DNA of 5,084 nt from Candidatus Zhuqueibacterota bacterium 4484_188 (lineage in GTDB: Bacteria > Calditrichota > Calditrichia > RBG-13-44-9): NCBI GenBank assembly GCA_002049825.1, contig MVCZ01000184.1, positions 1-5,084 on the forward strand. Reading direction: 5' to 3'. The position numbers and the translations under genes are program-made. Of the stretch, positions 1-5,084 are shown in pieces. The stretch's first letter is position 1. Every line of letters starts with the position of its first letter. The notes below the pieces were generated by a model. The model did no database searches, was not told the DNA's origin, and saw nothing but the letters and a program-made list of their open reading frames with translations.

Positions 1-536
1 CAGACGGTGCGGGACGTGGTGGAGATTATTCGCGATCTTGACATCGACATGATAACCATGGTTGAGGTGGCGGACACATTGAAGTTCCGTGCGCTGTTAG
101 ATTCGTTACCCAATTATGGAGGAACCTACTCGCCGGATGTTTATGGCAGCGGAAGTTATCAGAAGACAGCGGTTTTTTACAAAAAAGATATGATTCAGGT
201 GTCCCAGAAAAAGAGCCTGTTTGCCGGCGACGGGTACAGTTTCCCCCGTCCACCGCTCCAGGTGCGGGTCATTGCCCAGAAAAATAATAAAACCTTCGAT
301 TTCACTTTGATTGTCCTGCACCTAAAAGCCTCGGGTGGTTCGGAAAACGAGTTTTTACTCCTTTTTTGCAGGATAGCATGGATTATCAATTTCTGACCGC
401 GCAGATAGCCCAGGACCCGGTAAACAATGCTACCTACATTAAACCGCCTTACATCAGCGTGATTGACCAGATATTGATCTCGGTAGATGTTCTGCCGGAA
501 TATGATACCGGTTTCACCCAGGTGATTAAAATCTAA
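1..536 (+). pseudogene. Endonuclease/exonuclease/phosphatase family protein, 5' end outside window, internal deletion with frameshift
   Basis: This is the C-terminal part of an EEP-fold phosphoesterase (the DNase I / Mg-dependent endonuclease superfamily). Frame 1 is open from the window edge to the stop at 394-396. It shows the family's Glu motif (DMITMVEV, about 49-72) and the strand with the conserved His (LIVLHLKASGG, about 310-342). Reading then breaks. From 351, frame 3 gives the family's usual C-terminal end: VFTPFLQDS, then YQFLT, then SVIDQILIS, closing at TAA 534-536. In intact relatives about 40 residues lie between the HLKA strand and VFTP, including the catalytic GDxND loop. Here they are missing and the two halves are out of frame. 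The His expected in the final S-x-IDH-I motif reads Gln (CAG, 468-470). The gene is very probably non-functional. The family call is strong. The exact size of the deletion is inferred from memory of relatives. Confidence 0.85.
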
Positions 537-596
537 AAAATAAAAAAGAAATTAACGAAATAAATACGGAACGACTACAAAACAGGAGATACGAGA

Positions 597-1139
597 ATGT
601 CACCGGAACGCAAAGACCTGGAAGCGCTTGAGCTTGCCCTGAGAACCGAAGAAGAAGGATATGCGCTTTATAAAAGAGCGGCAAAACTAAAACTGAACGA
701 TCTCACCGCTGCCTTGTTTGCCCAATTGGCAAAAGATGAACTGATGCACAAGGATTTAATCAGGCGGTTTTACGCCAAGTTGAAGAAATCCGATAGTTGG
801 ACTGAGTTGTCCGAAGAGGATAAAAACTACCAAGGAGGTTCGAAACAAAAATACAAAACCATTTTCAGCGACGCGCTGGCAGAGACAAAAAAAGTCGCGC
901 CCGTTTTTACCAGCACCGATAAAGAAGCCTATCAAAAGGCGTTAGAATTCGAGAAGAAGGGGATGGAATTGTACGACCGGCTTTATAATGAAACAACCGA
1001 TCCGGTGGCGAAAAAATTCTATCTGTTCCTGCGCGAAATGGAACGGGAACACATGGAACTGCTGGACAACGCCATCCGGTATGTAGAAAGCCCCGATAAT
1101 TACTACATCCTGGAAGAGGGTTGGACCATGGAGGATTAA
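597..1139 (+). CDS. Rubrerythrin-like ferritin-family diiron protein
   Basis: A 180-residue ferritin-like four-helix protein of the rubrerythrin-related COG1633 type, probably cytoplasmic. Two half-repeats each carry the diiron signature. The first has E18 (EEEGYALY) and E48-x-x-H51 (ELMH). The second has E119 (EFEKKGMELY) and E149-x-x-H152 (EREH). All six expected metal ligands are present, so a working diiron centre is likely. No C-terminal rubredoxin domain (paired CxxC) is present, so this is not classical rubrerythrin. The tail after residue 165 (ILEEGW) resembles that of related family members. Known relatives act in peroxide or oxygen defence or iron handling; the substrate here cannot be read from sequence. 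The start is supported by AGGAG at 584-588, 8 bases before the ATG. The gene stands alone, between an upstream pseudogene and a terminator. It is intact, unlike that neighbour. Confidence 0.9.
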   Translation: MSPERKDLEALELALRTEEEGYALYKRAAKLKLNDLTAALFAQLAKDELMHKDLIRRFYAKLKKSDSWTELSEEDKNYQGGSKQKYKTIFSDALAETKKVAPVFTSTDKEAYQKALEFEKKGMELYDRLYNETTDPVAKKFYLFLREMEREHMELLDNAIRYVESPDNYYILEEGWTMED

Positions 1140-1174
1140 CTTACCCTTGCAGACAGATTTGCATGGTAATAAAT

Positions 1175-1216
1175 AAAAACCGCTTTCCCTGCCGATATTG
1201 GGAGAAGCGGTTTTTT
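1175..1216. terminator. Bidirectional intrinsic terminator between convergent genes
   Basis: The left arm AAAACCGCTTTCCC and right arm GGGAGAAGCGGTTTT pair over a stem of about 14 bp with one bulged base and a loop of about ten bases. The stem is followed by six T on the plus strand. Five A precede it, which read as U on the minus strand. It lies between the stop codons of the diiron protein gene (1139) and the ParA gene (1242), which face each other, so it can serve both. Confidence 0.85.
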
Positions 1217-1241
1217 AAAAGCCGGAATTGATGCGCGCTCC

Positions 1242-2018
1242 TCAATAAATTTCTTCGAACATTACAAGTACCTCATTTGCCAGGTCGTGGAAATCCTGTG
1301 CACCCCGGCTATGGGGTTTGTAATCGAAAATGGTTTTTCCAAATGCAGGCGATTCTGCCAGGGAAACATTCACTCGTATTTTGGTATTTAAAACCAAACC
1401 ATCATAAGTTTTTTCCATTTCTTTGATCACCCGCCCGGACAAACTGTTTCGCGCATCGTACATCGCCGGAATAATGCCGGCAATCCGTAATCCCGAATTA
1501 TACAACGCTTCAATTTTATTTACAAAAAACAGAGTACGTTTAGAACCGCGCAGCCCCAGCATATGACACTGAACCGGAATGAAGACATTTTTAACCAGCG
1601 TCAGGACATTGAAATTCAACAGACCAGTCGTGTTGGCGCAATCAAAAATAACGTAATCGTAATCAAGATGATACTGGTTAAACATGTACTTAAGCAGGTA
1701 GTTCGATTTCGGTTTCTTTTTGTACAGCTTGGACAGAGAAAGTTCCAGCTCCTTCAGTTTTTTACCGGAGGGAATAAAATGAAGGTTTTCATCGTATTTT
1801 TCAAGTAGCATTTTCAGCGGGATATCATTGGTGATCAAAAATTCGACTCCCTTGGTAGTGGCAGGATTTAATCCCAGATTTTGCGTGAGATCATTCTGAG
1901 AATCCATATCGACTAAGAGCACTTTTTTGCCCAATCTGCTTAATGCCGCACCCAGATTCATTGAAATGGTTGTTTTGCCAACCCCGCCTTTTAAATTAAG
2001 AATTGCAATGGTGATCAT
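1242..2018 (-). CDS. ParA/Soj-family deviant Walker A ATPase, no ParB neighbour
   Basis: A 258-residue P-loop ATPase of the ParA/Soj/MinD superfamily. The deviant Walker A is KGGVGKTT at residues 10-17, with signature Lys10 and catalytic Lys15. Walker A' is LLVDMDSQ (34-41, Asp37), and Walker B is YVIFDC (122-127, Asp126). The C-terminal half follows the Soj pattern: MYDAR (186-190), then SLAESPAFGKTI and SRGAQDFHDLANEV. Unlike typical Soj, DCPPSLG is DCANTTG and the VQCE segment reads VQCH. Length fits chromosomal Soj proteins without an N-terminal helix-turn-helix. Such proteins dimerise with ATP, bind DNA non-specifically and position DNA or protein cargo. No parB or parS-like run is visible, so the cargo is unknown. 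The ATG is preceded by AGGGA at a suitable distance. It converges on the diiron gene across a shared terminator. Confidence 0.92.
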   Translation of the reverse strand: MITIAILNLKGGVGKTTISMNLGAALSRLGKKVLLVDMDSQNDLTQNLGLNPATTKGVEFLITNDIPLKMLLEKYDENLHFIPSGKKLKELELSLSKLYKKKPKSNYLLKYMFNQYHLDYDYVIFDCANTTGLLNFNVLTLVKNVFIPVQCHMLGLRGSKRTLFFVNKIEALYNSGLRIAGIIPAMYDARNSLSGRVIKEMEKTYDGLVLNTKIRVNVSLAESPAFGKTIFDYKPHSRGAQDFHDLANEVLVMFEEIY

Positions 2019-2366
2019 TCGTTCCCTTTTTTACATCGCGCCAAGCTTCAACGGAAGTTTTTCCGGTACTGACACCCTCTGTTTTTCTTTGCTTCATCCT
2101 GAATGTTGGCGGACATATACCTGCCTCTTCCCTGGAAGCATTAGGAATATGCGAAAAACAAATTCATTCCCGGTGATGTTAATCATAACTCCGACTCTCC
2201 GATTTTTAAGCGGCTGCTACCATGTCCGGCTGGCTTGGATTCATCAGAAAAGCGATCAATTTGTCTTGCCAGAATAGCGAATTTGCCGGTAGTTTTTAGT
2301 ACCGGTAAATGAACAAGCTGTTCCTGATGAAAAAATAATTATCGAGCTAATGACTTCGGGCAAGTT
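2019..2366. other. 348-base intergenic spacer with two small inverted repeats
   Basis: No convincing gene lies between the ParA gene and the SpoIIM-like gene, both read on the minus strand. Minus-strand ORFs of 30 codons (2094-2186) and 22 codons (2048-2116) have purine-rich stretches before their ATGs but no recognisable protein content. Near the SpoIIM-like stop there are two inverted repeats. CCGGTA at 2286-2291 pairs with TACCGG at 2300-2305, and GAACA at 2311-2315 pairs with TGTTC at 2319-2323. The spacer must hold the ParA gene's promoter unless that gene is read through from upstream. I could not pick a clear -35/-10 pair. Confidence 0.6.
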
Positions 2367-2942
2367 TTATGGTTGGTTTTTATGCCGCTCTGCAAGGATG
2401 ATCAGTGCCGATTCCAACAGTGCTGCCACCAGCAGCAGGGAGAAAACATATTTGAAATAAATGGGAAGCAGCACGTGGAACAAGTTAACCGCACTGTGAA
2501 AATTTTGATGAACCACGATCTCGCCTGCCAGACGAATACCCAGACTGAAACTGATCCAGGCTGCCGGGAATTCCAACCACGCCACCGGATTGACCAGCAT
2601 GTGCCACAGACCCTGCCAGCCCATTAGGTCGTATCCGATGACCGCCACGTGAAAGCCTGTAAGAAACGCCAGAACAAAAGGCAGAATCACCAGGAAGCCG
2701 GAAAGAAAACCGGTGAAAAGTGAAACATTGTTAAGCAGCAAAATAATGATGAACATGGGGAAGAAGCCCATCCGGGTGGAAAAATATTTCTCCATTAATT
2801 TTGCCATCCACCTGGGGTAGACCAACATCCAGCGGATATTTCGGTCCACAATTGCCGGGGCAAAATAGATTCCCGCAATAAACAGCACCGCGGCAATGAA
2901 TATATAGGCAAAATTTGCGTGTTCGAATAAGTCACTTAACAT
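2367..2942 (-). CDS. SpoIIM-family (stage II sporulation protein M-like) integral membrane protein
   Basis: With the ATG at 2942 this is a 191-residue inner-membrane protein. It has one hydrophobic segment at residues 12-30, two close together over 62-100, one around 121-140 and a last one at 160-183. The spacing and motifs fit the SpoIIM/DUF95 family: LLLNN followed by a Gly-rich helix (68-82), LEFPAAW (123-129), SLGIRLAG (133-140) and the terminal LLESALI (175-181). In Bacillus SpoIIM belongs to the engulfment complex. Homologues are widespread in non-sporulating bacteria and archaea, where their role is unclear, so sporulation should not be inferred. A longer reading from TTG at 3008 adds 22 residues, but that TTG lies inside a promoter-like -35 and lacks a ribosome binding site. 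The gene is divergent from the MBL hydrolase and upstream of the ParA gene on the same strand. Confidence 0.8.
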   Translation of the reverse strand: MLSDLFEHANFAYIFIAAVLFIAGIYFAPAIVDRNIRWMLVYPRWMAKLMEKYFSTRMGFFPMFIIILLLNNVSLFTGFLSGFLVILPFVLAFLTGFHVAVIGYDLMGWQGLWHMLVNPVAWLEFPAAWISFSLGIRLAGEIVVHQNFHSAVNLFHVLLPIYFKYVFSLLLVAALLESALIILAERHKNQP

Positions 2943-2958
2943 GAGCGCTCTATAAATT

Positions 2959-2964
2959 CCTCCT
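2959..2964 (-). promoter_or_regulatory. Ribosome binding site of the SpoIIM-like gene, with long spacing
   Basis: A perfect AGGAGG on the minus strand lies 16 bases before the ATG at 2942, longer than usual. No standard start codon sits nearer in frame. The spacer next to the ATG contains the 8-base perfect palindrome GAGCGCTC (2943-2950). The site argues against the upstream TTG at 3008, which has no Shine-Dalgarno sequence. Confidence 0.6.
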
Positions 2965-2979
2965 GTATATTTGCGCCAT

Positions 2980-3008
2980 ATTTTACGGACACTGCTAACA
3001 AATAGCAA
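2980..3008 (-). promoter_or_regulatory. Sigma70-like promoter for the SpoIIM-like gene with overlapping inverted repeat
   Basis: On the minus strand a -35 box TTGCTA (3008-3003) is followed by exactly 17 bases and a -10 box TAAAAT (2985-2980). Transcription would start around 2973, a few bases before the AGGAGG. The inverted repeat TGCTA-N5-TAGCA (2993-3007) covers the -35 and the start of the spacer, as an operator might. The boxes are near consensus for a housekeeping promoter. If the host belongs to a phylum with a different promoter consensus (as in Bacteroidetes), this call weakens. Confidence 0.45.
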
Positions 3009-3129
3009 TTTCGGATTTTTTATTCTGCCCGGTTTTTTCTTCGGTTAATGACATTGGCTCGCGCACTTACTAAATTCCCGGTGAGATATTGATTTCGGTA
3101 GCAGCGCAGAAACACTGGAGCGAAGACAG

Positions 3130-3939
3130 GTGCAGCAACGATTCAGCAGTCAATTTCTGGGAATGAATTCTATCGTCATCTACCGGGGAAATGCCGGCTA
3201 TTTAATCGACCCGGGTGTTTTTCCCAGCGAAATTGAACGGATTGACCGTTTCCTGCAGCGGCAGAAAATTGATAATATCACACTGCTGCTTACGCACACC
3301 CATGGGGATCACATTTCCGGCTGGTATTTTTTCCGGCACTTTCCCGCGTTTGGTCACGAATCCATTGCTCAAAAATCCAAGACTGTTCGCGAGAATGATG
3401 TTAAATATCTGCAGAGTATGTGGCGGAAACGGGGAATTGAAAATACCGATTACCTGATTTTTCCCGACAATCTCCAGTTTGTTGCCGACGGCGAAGTGCT
3501 TGCCATTCCGCCGTTTTCTTTCGTGATTTACCAGGTACCCGGACATTCCATCGACATGAGTGTAATTATCATCCCGGAGCAACACCTGATGTTTTCCGGC
3601 GACATGCTGATTGACGTGCCCGCACCGTTTGTTTTGCACAGTGTAAAAAAATACCGGGAGAGCCTGAAACGCATCGCCGCCCTGGTTAAACAGTATGATG
3701 TTCGTTATCTCGTCCCGGGACACCGCGAGCCGGCGCATTCCAGGCAGGAAATCGTGAAGCGAATTGAGAAAGAACAATCTTACCTGCAGGAATTGGTGGG
3801 CAAGGGAATCCGGCTGGCGGAAAAAGGCTTGGACCGGGATGGATTAAAACATGCGCTTTACGAGACATTCCCTCAATATGCCCGCCTTCACTCGCACCAG
3901 GTGAATGTGCAAACCCTGCTGCGGGAACTGAACGAGTGA
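3130..3939 (+). CDS. Metallo-beta-lactamase-fold hydrolase
   Basis: A 269-residue MBL-fold metal-dependent hydrolase with no signal peptide, so probably cytoplasmic. The ligands are complete: H56-x-H58-x-D60-H61 (THTHGDH), H139 (VPGHS), D158 (SGDML) and H198 (VPGHRE), which predicts a dinuclear metal site. The YLIDPG strand (24-29) is also typical. Residues from about 205 form a helical, charged tail resembling the C-terminal extension of LACTB2/glyoxalase II-like members. The substrate cannot be assigned; thioesters, phosphodiesters and lactones are all known in the superfamily. The GTG start is chosen because GGAG at 3117-3120 sits 9 bases upstream. The next ATG, at 3163, would clip the first strand and has no comparable site. 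The stop overlaps the next GTG (GTGA), so the gene probably once headed a coupled operon with a glycosyltransferase-like gene. It diverges from the SpoIIM-like gene. Confidence 0.9.
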   Translation: MQQRFSSQFLGMNSIVIYRGNAGYLIDPGVFPSEIERIDRFLQRQKIDNITLLLTHTHGDHISGWYFFRHFPAFGHESIAQKSKTVRENDVKYLQSMWRKRGIENTDYLIFPDNLQFVADGEVLAIPPFSFVIYQVPGHSIDMSVIIIPEQHLMFSGDMLIDVPAPFVLHSVKKYRESLKRIAALVKQYDVRYLVPGHREPAHSRQEIVKRIEKEQSYLQELVGKGIRLAEKGLDRDGLKHALYETFPQYARLHSHQVNVQTLLRELNE

Positions 3940-4061
3940 ACAGAAACCGACCTGCCGGAGCAGGTGCACAGACGGAGGTAATCGTGATTCCCAGCTTTAA
4001 TGAAAGCGAACTTTTCCCTGCCATTCTGCGTTTATTTCACAAACCGAAGGGTCGAAAGTCA
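3936..4061 (+). pseudogene. Probable N-terminal remnant of a family 2 glycosyltransferase
   Basis: A GTG overlapping the hydrolase stop (GTGA, 3936-3939) opens about 42 codons that read in frame into the aminopeptidase. Residues 14-34 contain EVIVIPSFNES followed by an amphipathic helix, which closely resembles the first beta strand and helix of GT-A fold family 2 glycosyltransferases (V-x-V-x-IP-x-x-NE). Nothing after that matches a glycosyltransferase: the sugar-nucleotide DxD region and all later domains are absent. By about residue 36 the sequence has become the leader of the peptidase gene. I infer that a deletion removed the rest of a glycosyltransferase gene. It could instead be a chance-like N-terminal extension. 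The family reading rests on one short motif. Confidence 0.45.
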
Positions 4062-5084
4062 ATGAAAATGATTTTTCTCTTCATTTGCCTTCTAACTACA
4101 AGCCTGCTTTTTGCCGGTCAGGATATTTCTCAGCGGGTGAAAGAATTTGCCCGTGCCAGCCGGGAATTTCAGGAAATCGAGCGGCAGAATTTTACCAGTC
4201 ACTTTCTCTCTCTGCAAAAAGCTCTGACCCCGGATTCTTCCGAATTTGACCAACTGTATTACGATCTGAATTTTGTGGTAACTACCAGCCCTGAGAACCT
4301 GGAAGGTACCGTGACAGGTTATTTCCGCAGCAATGTAAACGGACTTGACCGGGTTAAACTGAATTTCGATTCCCGGGAAGATATAGGAGCCTGGAACGAC
4401 CTTGCCGTGACCGGAAATGTCAGCGGGTTTAGCCTTTCCAACTTGGTCCTGCGTGTCGATTTGGACAAGCCTTACGGTGTTGGCGAGGAATTCTCGATTA
4501 CCGTCCACTATTCCGGCTTACCCCGCAGCAGCGGTTTTAAGGCATTTGAACGGCGACCTGGTGATTTCCACCCTCAGCGAACCGTACCTGGCACAAACCT
4601 GGTGGCCCTGCAAAGACGATCCGTCGGATAAACTGGATTCGGTAAAAATAAGTGCCACTGTTCCCGAAAATATGATTGTCGCTTCCAACGGATTGCTGCA
4701 AAGTGTAACCCCCGGCGCGAACAACACCAAAACATTCGTCTGGAAAGAAAAATATCCCATCACTACCTATCTCGTTTCGCTGGCGATTTCCAACTACGTT
4801 ACCTTCAGAGATTCCTTTGAATACCAGCCGGGAAAATTTATGCCCATCGACTATTTTGTCTATCCGGGAGATTTCAATACCGCCCGGAGCGCTTTTGCCA
4901 AAATGCCCCAGATGCTGCGAGTGTATAGCGACGCTTACGGACTCTATCCTTTTGTGGAAGAAAAATACGGTCACGCTGAATTTGTGTGGGGCGGGGCAAT
5001 GGAACACCAAACGTGCACCAGCATCGGTCGGGTGGCAAATAGTTGGGAAACGGTTTACGCCCACGAACTGTCTCATCAGTGGTT
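4062..5084 (+). pseudogene. Secreted M1-family aminopeptidase, frameshifted, 3' end outside window
   Basis: The product is a zinc metallopeptidase of the M1 (aminopeptidase N/gluzincin) family, exported by a signal peptide: Lys2, hydrophobic stretch 4-17, likely cleavage after LLFA (18). Frame 3 encodes the N-terminal beta domain up to HYSGLPRSSGF and AFE, then runs into a stop at 4629-4631. From about 4549, frame 1 continues the family sequence without interruption: LVISTLSEPY, TWWPCKDDPSDK, GGAMEHQT (substrate-anchoring motif, 4990-5010) and the zinc motif HELSHQW (5062-5082). The third zinc ligand lies past the window. The ATG at 4062 is chosen because the signal peptide begins there and GAAGGG (4046-4051) lies 10 bases upstream. 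The same frame also extends back to the GTG at 3936. The shift needs +1 (or loss of 2 or 5 bases). It may be a true lesion or a sequencing error, since both halves look well conserved. Confidence 0.88.

Noticed and set aside
2048..2116. A 22-codon minus-strand ORF just upstream of the ParA gene
   Set aside because: It has purine-rich sequence before the ATG and a polar, basic peptide, but no family resemblance. It ends 29 bases before ParA with nothing to show it is translated.
2094..2186. A 30-codon minus-strand ORF starting ATGATTAACATC
   Set aside because: GGAG lies only 2 bases from the ATG (or about 9 for a second one), and the peptide has no recognisable features. Short ORFs like this arise often by chance.
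1917..2277. Plus-strand ORF of 116 codons spanning the ParA start and the spacer
   Set aside because: Its first part is antisense to the ParA Walker A region, and the rest has no protein-like features.
2311..2323. GAACA-AGC-TGTTC as a LexA-type SOS box
   Set aside because: The Gram-positive LexA box has GAAC and GTTC separated by four bases. Here the gap is five, and no SOS gene follows.
2943..3008. A 22-residue N-terminal extension of the SpoIIM-like protein starting at TTG 3008
   Set aside because: The TTG has no ribosome binding site and coincides with a near-consensus -35 box. The transcript predicted from that promoter would begin downstream of it.
3081..3090. A -10-like GATATT upstream of the MBL hydrolase
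   Set aside because: The nearest -35-like sequence (TTGGCT, 3054-3059) is 25 bases away, too far for a normal promoter.
3202..3777. Minus-strand ORF of about 190 codons opposite the MBL hydrolase
   Set aside because: The plus strand has all MBL metal ligands in one frame. The opposite reading is antisense shadow.
4537..5076. Long minus-strand ORF opposite the M1 aminopeptidase
   Set aside because: The plus strand here carries unmistakable M1 motifs, including HELSHQW. The minus reading has no family content and is a shadow.

Overview
The window looks like a chromosomal segment from a Gram-negative, non-model bacterium. The signs are moderate GC with AT-rich spacers, a signal-peptide-bearing M1 aminopeptidase, a SpoIIM-like membrane protein and a rubrerythrin-like protein. 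The protein flavour suggests the FCB group (Calditrichota, KSB1 or Ignavibacteria-like lineages). That placement is an impression from family resemblance, not a measured result. I see no RNA genes, insertion sequences, CRISPR arrays or phage genes.

Layout. (1) Positions 1-536 hold the 3' part of an endonuclease/exonuclease/phosphatase (EEP) family gene. It is broken by an internal deletion that removes the block expected to carry the GDxND catalytic motif and shifts the frame. (2) Positions 597-1139 encode an intact ferritin-like (rubrerythrin-type) diiron protein. It ends at a hairpin at 1175-1216 that can terminate transcription in both directions. (3) Convergent to it, 1242-2018 on the minus strand encodes a Soj-type ParA ATPase with no ParB beside it. 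(4) A 348-base spacer (2019-2366) has only small inverted repeats and tiny unsupported ORFs. (5) Positions 2367-2942, minus strand, encode a SpoIIM-family membrane protein, with a good sigma70-like promoter upstream. (6) Divergently, 3130-3939 encodes a complete metallo-beta-lactamase-fold hydrolase. (7) Its stop codon overlaps a GTG that opens a short remnant resembling the start of a family 2 glycosyltransferase (3936-4061). (8) That remnant reads in frame into a secreted M1 aminopeptidase (4062 to the window end), which carries a frameshift near 4549 upstream of its catalytic motifs.

The genes do not form one obvious pathway. The most notable pattern is damage: three of the seven protein-coding loci show deletion or frameshift lesions in only 5 kb, while the other four are intact with full sets of key residues. 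This could be real gene decay or an assembly/consensus problem, and read mapping would tell them apart. I did not find a convincing new multi-gene system here.
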